Shown here: positions 55,501 to 57,586 of the stretch, one piece after another
Position numbering within the stretch: the first letter of the stretch is position 1
How the letters are laid out: each line of letters starts with the position of its first letter
From: Gambelia wislizenii
Lineage: Eukaryota > Chordata > Lepidosauria > Squamata > Crotaphytidae
Reading direction: 5' to 3'
Length of the DNA: 64,000 bases
Assembly: GCA_030847615.1 (NCBI GenBank)
Contig: JAUMIR010000001.1
Coordinates: forward strand, 383,948,687 to 384,012,686
The notes under the pieces: generated by a model
Told to the model about the DNA's origin: nothing
Databases searched by the model: none
The model's input: the letters and a program-made list of their open reading frames with translations, nothing else
Made by a program: the position numbers and the translations under genes

Positions 55501-57586
55501 ATTTCACAGATTTAAAGTGAGATTACATTTCATAACTGGCTCAGTTCTCCTAAGCTTGCTCAGTGCTTTCTCACCAATTTTACAAGATAACTTGGAAAAA
55601 CCAGGAACATCACCTACTGGGGGTCTCCTACTGGCAGTCCTTGACTCATGTCAGTCCACCTCCATTTCTAAAAGTTAATTTGTGAGTCAGCTTCTTCTCT
55701 ATAGCTGTTTTAACAAGCATCCATTATGTATGTTTTAAGCCAAATTCCATTATCTCATCTTTTAAACTGCTTTTGGACACTTTTATTATGTTTCTGTTTA
55801 TGGTGCAAGTGGATAGGTTATTTATATTGATGATTCTATATCTTTGTTAGTTGGTTTTGACTTTTTTAATGGAAACTGAAGAGTATACAGGGTGAAGCAA
55901 ATGTTATGTGACAGTTAAATCTATTTATTAATACAAATTATACAATTCTGTAATTTAATAATGAATAAATAAAAGTTAAAGTGGTAGCAAAATCAATTAA
56001 AATCAAATTAATGCAAAGACAGATATATTAACCCAACCTTTTCAATAGATGTTCAGCATCACTTGCTATCAAGTGACTTTTGTATCACCCTGTATATTTA
56101 TCAAATACTGTAAATAAACCCCTTGACTTTGCCATTCTGAACTTCCCGTGACTTCATGTGATCAGTAGCAGCAAAAACAGCAGTGACCAAATATAACAAT
56201 TTATGGTATAGCGCCAGATGCTTTTGCTCTTATTCAGCCTTACAAGATTTCAAAGCAGTTACTGTAGTCATTTGCATCATAATGCCTATATTGAGAAAGA
56301 TAGCTCCAGCCAATGTTTATAATTTATTCTGCATACTGATTTGTTTTTTTGATGGGTAGAGTGTGGATCAAATTGCACTTTTAGATGCTGATCAATTATA
56401 GTTGTTTTAGAACTCATTTTGTTACTCTTAAATTATATCTTCTATCATTATTATTATTATTGTTGTTGTTGTACTTGGTTTGGGATCTGCTTTAGTTTTT
56501 CTCTATATATCCTTTAACACTTCATTTCTGTGTGGACAGATTACTCATAAATATTTTGAATCAATTAACTGACATGGTAATCTGTTTGGTTCATAAAAGC
56601 AAGTCCAGATGCTGATTATTTCCATGACTACAGGATACAGAGATACAACATTGCCCAGTTCAGACTGTTTTTATGTTATATTTGTGTGTGCAGTTGTGAT
56701 TGTTCTGCCCAAACTTTGTGTAGTCAACCTCCATGTGCTGACTGAATACTGGAAAAATGGGATATTGCCTATGTGAATATGCAAACATTTAATTAATTCA
56801 TTGTGGTTGCAGAGTTCATGCAGGGGACAAGATATGAAAGAGCAATTGCAATTATTAATTCTGCAAATACCAAAATAAATAAATAAATAAATAAATAAAT
56901 AAATACCTGTACAGGACTGAATCCAGCCTATCTGAATTCTTGAATTATCATTTTTTTTAAAAAAAAAATCTAGAATGGTTCTCTAAAAGGTTTCTAGTTA
57001 GCATCCTATATAGTGTCCATCCTAATACGAAAGCTTTCAGAGCACATTTGTCAAAGAAACAGATGATAGTAAAGCTTGACTGGCATATAATTTGTAAAGA
57101 TCTGCAGATATATAGACAAATTGTAGATCAGATCTTCACATTCAACATGAAATTCTTTTAGGGCTGCCTTTCCTGACTTAGGGCTCTCCAGATATGTTGG
57201 ACTACAACTCCTATCATCCTCAACCAAATGGCCAATCTGAAATGTGCCAGGTGGGGGGAAGTAAAACTATTTATTTCGATGTGTGTGTGAAAGAGTTACA
57301 GTATTTTCTTTGAAAGGAACAGGCTAAAAATCATAGATCGTATTGGATTCTGGTTTAAAGTCTTCCTAATTTAAATTCTGTTCTTGTTTGTAAACTACCA
57401 CAAGTATTGAGAAAAAGAAACAACAGGGATGTTTATTAGGTTGAAAATCTTGTTCCCAGTTAATCAAAGACATCACATAGTGAAGCATGTTATCATTGTA
57501 GCCATCCAAGCTGTAAGCTGTATCATTTAACAATCCTTTACCCTGAGACGTTGCTTCAGGAACAGTTTGAATCTCCTTCCAGTCTT
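3740..57586 (-). CDS. ANO5: ANO5 (anoctamin-5/TMEM16E), exons 4-22 of a spliced gene
   Basis: This span is the minus-strand coding region of anoctamin-5, a ten-helix TMEM16 membrane protein of the endoplasmic reticulum and muscle membranes linked to calcium-dependent phospholipid scrambling. Nineteen exons were located by homology and by acceptor/donor sites. Phases agree at all 18 junctions and total 870 codons plus TAG. The N-terminal dimerisation region comes from exons 4-9 and the transmembrane part from exon 10 onward. ANO5 is preferred to its close paralogue ANO6 because of segments such as [24 protein letters not shown], the [10 protein letters not shown] block and [10 protein letters not shown]. 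The EIRVD motif in exon 19 matches the TM8 calcium ligands (Glu and Asp four apart) known in TMEM16 proteins. No premature stop was seen. Exons 1-3 are missing, presumably beyond 64000. In people, ANO5 loss causes limb-girdle and Miyoshi-type muscular dystrophy, and dominant changes cause gnathodiaphyseal dysplasia. Confidence 0.96.
4354..4488 (-). mobile_element. 3' fragment of the (GA)n-tailed non-LTR retrotransposon
   Basis: About 135 bp, starting in a (CT)n run and followed by 'ggcttttcttcgcaaac', identical in order to the 3' ends at 9064 and 19501. It covers only the C-terminal Cys/His motif region and 3' end. It sits in intron 21. A short CA-rich tract follows at 4548-4576. Confidence 0.8.
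5076..5181 (-). CDS. ANO5: ANO5 exon 21
   Basis: A 106-bp exon (phase 2 to 0) encoding the third base of Arg, then [20 protein letters not shown] and the last transmembrane region [15 protein letters not shown]. The acceptor is TATTCAACAG and the donor GAG|GTAAAT. Confidence 0.96.
5182..6025. other. ANO5 intron 20, exon 21-proximal part, nothing recognised
   Basis: Intronic sequence with only short chance open frames and no repeat family I can name. Confidence 0.5.
6026..6350 (-). mobile_element. CR1 LINE 3' end
   Basis: Begins with the repeated octamer tail (complement of ATTCTATG) followed by 'ttggaagagaccacgagggcc', the standard sauropsid CR1 3' UTR, and continues into the C-terminal RT-ORF region. 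It is 5' truncated within the ORF. Its protein fragment ([30 protein letters not shown]) matches the larger CR1 at 26266. Confidence 0.9.
6540..6775 (+). mobile_element. CR1-like LINE 3' end, diverged
   Basis: Contains 'gcatggcagggggttggact' and ends in 'tgattctatg', the plus-strand CR1 3' terminus. It is older than the neighbouring copies, with several mismatches. Confidence 0.75.
7253..7434 (-). CDS. ANO5: ANO5 exon 20 with a GC 5' splice site
   Basis: A 182-bp exon (phase 0 to 2) encoding [20 protein letters not shown], then [17 protein letters not shown] and GNFTTC plus AG. Two N-glycosylation sequons (NDS, NFT) lie in the predicted extracellular loop. The acceptor is CCCCCTATAG. The donor is CAG|GCAAGT, so the intron is GC-AG. 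A GT lies 4 nt further downstream, but using it would break the phase with exon 21. The GC donor gives the expected [11 protein letters not shown] junction. Confidence 0.94.
7435..8774. other. Intron 19, exon 20-proximal part
   Basis: No gene is visible. It holds a trinucleotide (AAT)n tract at 7877-7911 and poly-T and poly-C runs. Nothing else is recognised. Confidence 0.5.
8775..8873 (+). mobile_element. CR1 3' terminal fragment
   Basis: About 100 bp with 'ggttggactggatggccctc' and a tail of at least four ATTCTATG octamers on the plus strand. It is severely 5' truncated. Confidence 0.9.
9099..10202 (-). pseudogene. RT C-terminal and Cys/His-motif ORF fragment of copy 1
   Basis: A 367-codon open stretch covering the end of the RT palm ([22 protein letters not shown]), thumb and connection ([20 protein letters not shown]), a conserved [20 protein letters not shown] region and the terminal Cys/His motif. 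It opens next to the L2-like insertion, which removed it from the rest of the RT. It is broken by lack of an upstream partner frame and by the mutated catalytic Asp. Confidence 0.85.
10209..10788 (-). mobile_element. L2-like LINE fragment inserted in copy 1
   Basis: The uninterrupted sequence in copy 2 reads 'catgctgaagaagactgtaa'. In copy 1 about 580 bp separate 'ctgaa' from 'gaagattgtaa'. The insert is bounded by TAA- and TTA-type triplet runs and, on the minus strand, resembles the C-terminal end of L2/CR1-like ORFs (PRLWNGLP then [21 protein letters not shown] sequence). It postdates copy 1. Confidence 0.7.
13526..14290. other. Intron 19, part between copy 1 and exon 19
   Basis: Unique-looking intronic sequence. 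A diverged copy of the 'actgcaactcccatc' repeat is visible near 14020-14140. No gene. Confidence 0.45.
14291..14496 (-). CDS. ANO5: ANO5 exon 19 (calcium-site helix)
   Basis: A 206-bp exon (phase 1 to 0) encoding [20 protein letters not shown], then [20 protein letters not shown] and the [10 protein letters not shown] block. The EIRVD motif keeps the Glu and Asp, four residues apart, that act as TM8 calcium ligands in TMEM16 proteins, so calcium binding here looks intact. The acceptor is TTTTCATACAG and the donor AAT|GTAAGT. Confidence 0.96.
14497..17152. other. ANO5 intron 18
   Basis: No exon is visible. It carries a pogo-like MITE remnant (15469-15725) and a plus-strand 198-codon open frame (15959-16555) without recognisable domains, treated as chance. 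The rest is A/T-rich intronic sequence. Confidence 0.5.
15469..15725. mobile_element. Pogo/Tigger-like MITE remnant
   Basis: It starts 'tgtctgtatccatgggggta' and contains 'gctgtggataactgaaatag' near the other end, the layout shared with the elements at 37441, 42530 and 59408. The ends are worn and no TA duplication can be fixed. Confidence 0.55.
17153..17283 (-). CDS. ANO5: ANO5 exon 18
   Basis: A 131-bp exon (phase 2 to 1) encoding [18 protein letters not shown], then [19 protein letters not shown] and YEYLEM plus one base. The RWEQDHDL and LGLFYEYLE blocks are highly conserved in ANO5 and ANO6. The acceptor is AAATCACAG and the donor ATGG|GTAAGC. Confidence 0.95.
17284..17786. other. ANO5 intron 17, nothing recognised
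   Basis: A 503-bp intron between exons 17 and 18. No repeat or gene is seen. Confidence 0.6.
17787..17884 (-). CDS. ANO5: ANO5 exon 17
   Basis: A 98-bp exon (phase 0 to 2) encoding [20 protein letters not shown] and [12 protein letters not shown] plus two bases. It has no methionine start and must be found by homology and splice sites. The motif is CDPAGC where human ANO5 has CDPGGC. The acceptor is TTTCTTTCATTAG and the donor CC|GTAAGT. Confidence 0.93.
17885..18833. other. ANO5 intron 16 with a GT microsatellite
   Basis: A 949-bp intron. A dinucleotide (GT)n tract lies at 18362-18382. No other feature is recognised. Confidence 0.6.
18834..19003 (-). CDS. ANO5: ANO5 exon 16
   Basis: A 170-bp exon (phase 1 to 0) encoding [18 protein letters not shown] and the helix [17 protein letters not shown], followed by the near-invariant KGKFVGYPG and ending RWRNEE. 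The acceptor is GATCTTGCAG and the donor GAG|GTATGT. Confidence 0.95.
19501..23388 (-). mobile_element. Non-LTR retrotransposon copy 2, decayed
   Basis: A second minus-strand copy of the element at 9064-13525, closely similar along its length and without the L2-like insertion. The 3' end is a long (CT/GA)n run at 19501-19531. RT core motifs are visible at 20217-20945 ([35 protein letters not shown]), but the catalytic box reads FADEAA. Endonuclease pieces lie at 21593-22498 ([17 protein letters not shown]). A short (TTTTTG)n expansion interrupts it near 21601-21625. Several frameshifts make it a dead copy. Confidence 0.9.
20217..20945 (-). pseudogene. Reverse transcriptase core fragment of copy 2
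   Basis: A 242-codon open stretch containing RT blocks from [10 protein letters not shown] through [14 protein letters not shown] to [12 protein letters not shown] and [15 protein letters not shown]. The second catalytic aspartate is replaced by glutamate. The reading frame is separated from the endonuclease fragments by frameshifts. Confidence 0.85.
23389..23500 (+). mobile_element. Inverted 5' terminal segment attached to copy 2
   Basis: This plus-strand segment 'ggctggcatgggagacccta' matches the start of the plus-strand element at 32933, where the 5' end precedes coding sequence in the same orientation. Next to copy 2, which is minus-strand, it is therefore inverted, as expected from twin-priming 5' inversion. 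The outer boundary is approximate. Confidence 0.6.
23501..24055. other. ANO5 intron 15, exon 15-proximal part
   Basis: Intronic sequence with a short GT-rich patch near 23995-24010. Nothing else is recognised. Confidence 0.5.
24056..24278 (-). CDS. ANO5: ANO5 exon 15 (TM3-TM4)
   Basis: A 223-bp exon (phase 0 to 1). It carries the rest of TM3 ([19 protein letters not shown]), the loop with [14 protein letters not shown], and TM4 ([17 protein letters not shown]), ending in WITDM plus one base. The acceptor is GTTTCTTTCAG and the donor ATGG|GTAGGT. A 0.2-kb near-perfect hairpin lies about 220 bp upstream in the intron. Confidence 0.95.
24500..24708. repeat. Long near-perfect inverted repeat (hairpin)
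   Basis: Two arms of about 97-100 bp, 24500-24596 and 24609-24708, are reverse complements with only a few differences (the A-run length, one base near 'actgggt', one in the G-run) and a 12-base centre containing tactagta. No transposon family is recognised. The arms are too alike to be old, which suggests a recent palindromic duplication or an assembly/replication artefact. Confidence 0.9.
24903..25018 (+). repeat. tRNA-derived SINE, 3' part
   Basis: Carries 'acattgtaaactgcttaggg' and ends 'aatgctattgcttt', matching the tail of the more complete SINE at 41578-41782. The tRNA-like head is missing. Confidence 0.6.
25432..25506 (-). CDS. ANO5: ANO5 exon 14
   Basis: A 75-bp exon (25 codons, phase 0/0) encoding [19 protein letters not shown] and TTVLFW, the approach to and start of transmembrane helix 3. 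The acceptor is GACTGTTTCAG and the donor TGG|GTGAGC. It has no internal Met, so a start-to-stop ORF search misses it. It aligns with human EMEPYMPLYTRIPWYFLSG. Confidence 0.93.
25507..26265. other. ANO5 intron 13, exon 14-proximal part
   Basis: Intronic sequence with no gene or named repeat before the CR1 element. Confidence 0.5.
26266..27270 (-). mobile_element. CR1 LINE, 3' kilobase with open RT frame
   Basis: A minus-strand CR1 starting with the octamer tail at 26266 and truncated at about 27270. It retains an unbroken 303-codon C-terminal RT segment. The insertion is comparatively young, since the frame has no stop or frameshift. Confidence 0.93.
26355..27266 (-). pseudogene. CR1 reverse transcriptase, 5'-truncated
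   Basis: This 303-codon fragment starts in RT block 4 ([20 protein letters not shown]), keeps the catalytic FADDTK, the thumb region ([20 protein letters not shown]) and the CR1 C-terminus ending [13 protein letters not shown]. Endonuclease, ORF1 and the first half of the RT are missing, so it cannot be autonomous. It lies within ANO5 intron 13 in the gene's own orientation. Confidence 0.93.
27271..29203. other. ANO5 intron 13, A/T-rich remainder
   Basis: About 27790-28560 is A-rich on the plus strand with homopolymer runs and an (AAAT)n tract at 28232-28260. It may be a worn LINE 3' end but I cannot name the family. A copy of the short 'taactcccagaat' repeat lies near 28830-28930. No gene. 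Confidence 0.45.
29204..29355 (-). CDS. ANO5: ANO5 exon 13
   Basis: A 152-bp exon (phase 1 to 0) encoding the end of TM2 ([10 protein letters not shown]) and the cytosolic linker [20 protein letters not shown] followed by EYEAKC. The [10 protein letters not shown] segment is diagnostic of ANO5. The acceptor is AATTGCAG and the donor CAG|GTAATT. Confidence 0.96.
29356..30265. other. ANO5 intron 12, exon 13-proximal part
   Basis: Intronic sequence with T-rich and G-rich runs near 29770-29830. No gene or named repeat. Confidence 0.5.
30271..30620. mobile_element. CpG-rich palindromic MITE with CTTTG target duplication
   Basis: A 350-bp element that is one long inverted repeat. Arms of about 170 bp meet near 30445 at 'cacggacaacttccgtg'. 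The ends are GAGATTTTCAGAC and its complement. The flanks carry a direct 5-bp repeat CTTTG (30266-30270, 30621-30625), which supports transposition. It is GC/CpG-rich against A/T-rich surroundings, which explains the chance open frame at 30405-30695. The superfamily is not determined. Confidence 0.85.
30626..31087. other. ANO5 intron 12, middle, nothing recognised
   Basis: Unique-looking intronic sequence between the palindromic element and a CR1 fragment. Confidence 0.5.
31088..31163 (+). mobile_element. CR1 3' terminal fragment
   Basis: About 75 bp with 'ggttggactggatggccctt' ending 'attctatgattcta' on the plus strand. A heavily truncated CR1 insertion. Confidence 0.88.
31440..32080 (-). 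mobile_element. Penelope-like element remnant with GIY-YIG fragment
   Basis: The minus-strand peptide [20 protein letters not shown] then [19 protein letters not shown] matches the GIY-YIG endonuclease region of Penelope-like retroelements. The plus-strand text at 31480-31560 (complement of 'catctgaggaagtagac') matches their terminal repeat region. The RT part is missing between them and the frame breaks at a CAA-codon run. Confidence 0.7.
32468..32528 (-). CDS. ANO5: ANO5 exon 12
   Basis: A 61-bp exon (phase 0 to 1) encoding [20 protein letters not shown], the first half of transmembrane helix 2. The helix continues as VTLFLEFW in exon 13. The acceptor is CTGTTTCAG and the donor GGG|GTGAGT. 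Confidence 0.94.
32628..32733 (-). CDS. ANO5: ANO5 exon 11 (first extracellular loop)
   Basis: A 106-bp exon (phase 2 to 0) encoding the cysteine-rich TM1-TM2 loop: [20 protein letters not shown] followed by [14 protein letters not shown]. Five cysteines and an N-S-T glycosylation sequon are visible, matching the ANO5/ANO6 loop pattern. The acceptor is TGTCCTTTTCAG and the donor CAG|GTCAGT. Exon 12 lies only 99 bp downstream. Confidence 0.94.
32933..33459 (+). mobile_element. Internally deleted retrotransposon copy with 13-bp target duplication
   Basis: A 527-bp plus-strand derivative of the (GA)n-tailed element. The first ~60 bp are the 5' terminus ('gtctggcatgggagatccta'). This joins at 'agctcaccagc' directly to the 3' region encoding [13 protein letters not shown] sequence and the terminal Cys/His motif, ending in a short GA tail. 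A direct repeat ATATGTTTGACCT flanks it (32920-32932, 33460-33472), so it inserted as a unit. It lies in ANO5 intron 10. Confidence 0.85.
33633..33767 (-). CDS. ANO5: ANO5 exon 10 (TM1)
   Basis: A 135-bp exon (phase 2 to 2) beginning [20 protein letters not shown] and continuing into the hydrophobic stretch [15 protein letters not shown], which is transmembrane helix 1. It ends in TMNENMS at the start of the first extracellular loop. The acceptor is TTTTCCTGCAG and the donor CAG|GTAAGT. Confidence 0.95.
33768..34755. other. ANO5 intron 9, exon 10-proximal part
   Basis: No exon or named element. It contains a triplet (AAT)n tract at 34412-34441 and C-runs near 34240. Confidence 0.5.
34756..35359 (-). 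mobile_element. Inverted-repeat DNA transposon copy A with promoter-like core
   Basis: A 604-bp element with ~17-bp inverted termini (GGTGCGGCTATACGAT at one end, GGTCCCATCTACACGAT inverted at the other) and a 4-bp ACAG duplication (34752-34755, 35360-35363). An inverted sister copy is at 43716-44315. Inside, reading on the minus strand, are an ATTGG box (35120-35124), a GC box (35096-35106), a YY1-like GCCGCCATGTT (35061-35071) and CCGGTAAGT, a consensus 5' splice site (35031-35039). It encodes no transposase, and the superfamily is unassigned. Rich in CpG and cgtac-type short palindromes. Confidence 0.8.
35031..35124 (-). promoter_or_regulatory. Putative CCAAT / GC-box / YY1 cluster plus 5' splice site in copy A
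   Basis: On the minus strand the order is CCAAT-type box, GC box about 20 nt later, YY1-type site about 25 nt after that, and GTAAGT about 25 nt further. This order and spacing resemble a TATA-less housekeeping promoter with a short first exon. The same order is retained in copy B. No transcription data are available, so promoter function is inference. Confidence 0.45.
35360..36237. other. ANO5 intron 9, exon 9-proximal part
   Basis: Intronic sequence with a pentanucleotide (GATAT)n tract at 35725-35757. No gene. Confidence 0.5.
36238..36353 (-). CDS. ANO5: ANO5 exon 9
   Basis: A 116-bp exon (phase 0 to 2) encoding [38 protein letters not shown] and the first two bases of Arg. The KEQPLDLI motif is the family hallmark leading into TM1. 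The acceptor is CTGATACAG. A second AG lies 6 nt further in (TGTCAG|TAC) and would also keep frame, dropping Cys-Gln. The outer site is preferred by alignment to human HDGQYW. The donor is CAG|GTGAGA. Confidence 0.93.
36354..37440. other. ANO5 intron 8, exon 9-proximal part
   Basis: Contains an imperfect ~175-bp palindrome (36871-37046), A-runs and a short CA tract near 37280. No gene. Confidence 0.5.
36871..37046. repeat. Imperfect palindrome, possible MITE
   Basis: The left arm 'tgttgatcaggaagcagctg' and 'tgagcaatctt' align with the complement of the right arm ('cagccacttcctgatcga', 'gagatcgctca'). Arms are about 80 bp with mismatches. No clear target duplication was found. Confidence 0.6.
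37441..37686. mobile_element. Pogo/Tigger-like MITE
   Basis: Left end CAGGCCCCATATCC and right end GGGGGTCCTACTG are inverted termini flanked by TA on each side (37439-37440, 37687-37688), as for Tc1/mariner-pogo elements. Related copies are at 42530, 46886, 48506, 50391 and 59408. No transposase. Confidence 0.75.
37964..38077 (-). CDS. ANO5: ANO5 exon 8
   Basis: A 114-bp exon (38 codons, phase 0/0) encoding [20 protein letters not shown] and ending in TAAYPLHD. This matches the conserved cytosolic segment just before the first transmembrane region of ANO5. The acceptor is TTCCTTCTTTTAG and the donor GAT|GTAGGT. Confidence 0.94.
38078..39368. other. ANO5 intron 7, nothing recognised in this part
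   Basis: Intronic sequence without exon or named repeat. Short open frames here lack similarity to known families. Confidence 0.5.
39369..39545 (+). repeat. MIR-like SINE
   Basis: Plus-strand tRNA-like head ('gtagtggttggagtgttgg', then a B box in 'ggtttgaatcc') followed by 'gggtgatcttaggcctcaca' and a tail. This is the same family as the minus-strand copy at 2453-2696. Confidence 0.7.
39667..39951 (-). CDS. ANO5: ANO5 exon 7
   Basis: A 285-bp exon (95 codons, phase 0/0), the largest in the window. It encodes the core of the N-terminal cytosolic dimerisation domain: [13 protein letters not shown] near its start, then [32 protein letters not shown], and SVRNRI at its end. The acceptor is TTTTCATTGCAG and the donor ATT|GTGAGT. 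The middle segment ([17 protein letters not shown]) differs from the human protein, as expected of a variable loop. Confidence 0.95.
39952..41577. other. ANO5 intron 6, exon 7-proximal part
   Basis: No exon or named repeat. It holds a local TATTCACT-type short repeat near 40730-40780 and pyrimidine-rich patches near 40865 and 41130. Confidence 0.5.
41578..41782 (+). repeat. tRNA-derived SINE
   Basis: Starts with 'ggtggtacagtgtttaaatg' (A-box-like) and 'gcaagttcgattcc' (B box), continues with 'tccatcctttcataggtcgg' and ends 'acattgctattgctta'. The head and tail together identify a squamate-type tRNA SINE. The fragment at 24903-25018 is the same family. Confidence 0.7.
42405..42473 (-). CDS. 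ANO5: ANO5 exon 6
   Basis: A 69-bp exon (23 codons, phase 0/0) reading [18 protein letters not shown] then TEDKK, the charged linker that precedes the KIHAPWEVL block in ANO5. The acceptor is TTTTTTCTTTAG. The donor AAG|GTTAAA is weak, because T replaces the usual purine at +3 and A replaces G at +5. The adjacent introns are large (12.1 kb upstream, 2.5 kb downstream), so this exon could be prone to skipping. Skipping would keep frame. Confidence 0.92.
42530..42867. mobile_element. Pogo/Tigger-like MITE
   Basis: The ends resemble inverted 'ataatctgtgggttcc' and 'ccacagatatgggagttgta'. It contains internal inverted segments 'catcttgtaggtcctcc' and 'ctagaggatagctagagagg' that partly fold back. 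TA flanks the right end. The left boundary is approximate. Confidence 0.6.
42868..43715. other. ANO5 intron 5, nothing recognised in this part
   Basis: Intronic sequence with a (CA)n tract near 43370-43385. No gene. Confidence 0.5.
43716..44315 (+). mobile_element. Inverted-repeat DNA transposon copy B with promoter-like core
   Basis: A 600-bp sister of the element at 34756-35359, in opposite orientation. The termini are GGTCCTGTCTACACGAT and, inverted, GGTGCATCTATACGAT, with a 4-bp CCCA duplication (43712-43715, 44316-44319). Inside, on the plus strand, are ATTGG (43954-43958), GGGGGCGGGAC (43972-43982), GCCGCCATGTT (44007-44017) and GTAAGT (44042-44047). No transposase is encoded. Copies A and B are similar end to end, so this is a family and not a chance sequence. 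Confidence 0.82.
43954..44047 (+). promoter_or_regulatory. Putative CCAAT / GC-box / YY1 cluster plus 5' splice site in copy B
   Basis: Same four motifs, order and spacing as in copy A. An ATG inside the YY1-like site is followed by nine open codons up to GTAAGT in both copies. It looks like a captured promoter and first exon, but transcription is unproven. Confidence 0.45.
44316..46885. other. ANO5 intron 5, A/T-rich part
   Basis: No exon recognised. A copy of the 'tagtccaacaacatctgga' repeat lies at about 45830-45890. Otherwise unique-looking. Confidence 0.45.
46886..47101. mobile_element. Pogo/Tigger-like MITE
   Basis: Starts CAGTGGACCC, ends with the complement of CAGTCACTCC, and is flanked by TA on both sides. 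Internal text 'ggataccaaaatctgtggat' is shared with the element at 48506. Confidence 0.8.
47102..47978. other. ANO5 intron 5, between MITE and CR1
   Basis: Contains a copy of the 'gtccagcaacatctggagg' repeat near 47710-47850. No gene. Confidence 0.45.
47979..49302 (-). mobile_element. CR1 LINE, older copy with nested MITE
   Basis: A minus-strand CR1 with octamer-like tail at 47979 and C-terminal RT fragments ([34 protein letters not shown]) reaching to about 49302. Stops and a deletion near 48945 break the frame. A 230-bp pogo-like MITE is inserted at 48506-48735. It is clearly older than the CR1 at 26266. Confidence 0.88.
48506..48735. mobile_element. Pogo/Tigger-like MITE nested in CR1
   Basis: Starts CAGTTGTCCC and ends GGGACAACTA, with TA at 48504-48505 and 48736-48737. 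CR1 sequence continues directly on both sides, which dates the MITE after the CR1. Confidence 0.85.
49303..50390. other. ANO5 intron 5, nothing recognised in this part
   Basis: Intronic sequence with CA-rich patches. The several overlapping open frames at 49375-49720 show no recognisable domain. Confidence 0.5.
50391..50999. mobile_element. Foldback pogo-like element
   Basis: Ends CCAGTTGTCC and, inverted, CGGTTGTCCC, flanked by TA (50389-50390, 51000-51001). An internal pair of arms (about 50526-50594 and 50688-50760, around 'ccagcttgctttcttacct') is inverted, so much of the 609-bp element can fold on itself. Confidence 0.75.
51084..51110 (+). ncRNA. Hammerhead-ribozyme-like core
   Basis: CTGATGA (51084-51090), then a 5-bp stem GATCC/GGATC with an AGAA loop, then GAAAC (51106-51110). 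This is the conserved hammerhead core CUGANGA...GAAAC. A possible stem III is CGAC (51110-51113) with GUUG (from 51132), followed by UUU at the expected cleavage position. Against it: one extra A lies between the core and stem II, and stem I is only two pairs before a large internal loop. Penelope-like elements are known to carry such motifs, and one starts about 1.1 kb away. Activity is unproven. Confidence 0.4.
51165..52239. other. ANO5 intron 5, A/T-rich part with GC hairpin
   Basis: Mostly A/T-rich. At 51551-51584 'aacccgcccctg' pairs with 'cagaggggcgggtt' as a hairpin, followed by an (AAT)n/(ATT)n palindromic tract at 51587-51632. No gene. Confidence 0.55.
52300..52331 (-). ncRNA. Hammerhead-like core in the low-coordinate Penelope arm
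   Basis: On the minus strand CTGAAGA is followed by a weak ACC/GGT stem around a 13-nt loop and then GAAAC. The matching core in the other arm (54249-54280, plus strand) reads CTGAAGA...AAAAC, losing the invariant G by what looks like CpG decay. Penelope terminal repeats are known to hold hammerhead motifs. Stems are too weak to claim activity. Confidence 0.4.
52623..53461. mobile_element. Inverted-repeat DNA transposon inserted in the Penelope element
   Basis: An 839-bp insert with ends GGGCTGGTTTACACGG and, inverted, GGGTCGTTTACACAGG, flanked by CCAG (52619-52622, 53462-53465). Removing it rejoins Penelope sequence ('gttgtccag' to 'gtgtttgtgg'). It has no transposase. A CCAAT box lies near 53230. 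The 4-bp duplication and TYTACACR-type termini resemble those of copies A and B at 34756 and 43716. Confidence 0.85.
54567..54680 (-). CDS. ANO5: ANO5 exon 5
   Basis: A 114-bp exon (38 codons, phase 0/0) with acceptor TTTTCCATAG and donor ATG|GTAAGT. It encodes the start of the anoctamin dimerisation region, including [18 protein letters not shown] and AYVDD, a stretch strongly conserved in ANO5. A Penelope element ends about 230 bp downstream of it in the large intron 5. Confidence 0.94.
54681..57541. other. ANO5 intron 4
   Basis: A 2.86-kb intron, A/T-rich, with an (AAAT)n tract at 56873-56904 and a copy of the 'tggactacaactcctatcat' repeat near 57180-57245. No further exon recognised. Confidence 0.55.
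57542..57586 (-). CDS. ANO5: ANO5 exon 4 (15 codons)
   Basis: This 45-bp, phase 0/0 exon encodes [15 protein letters not shown]. It has a TTATTCCAG acceptor and an AGG|GTAAAG donor. Joined to exon 5 it reads [15 protein letters not shown], which lines up without gaps on the human ANO5 stretch just before the SKDS motif. A longer open frame overlaps it (57366-57599) but has no ANO5 similarity and is a shadow. The basic, aromatic sequence belongs to the cytosolic N-terminus. It is the most 5' exon recognised here. Confidence 0.87.

Noticed and set aside
3740..57586. Assignment of the host gene to ANO6
   Set aside because: ANO6 shares many blocks, but the linker after TM2, the YRDYRYPPD segment, SLSVF and the C-terminal [10 protein letters not shown] pattern fit ANO5 better.
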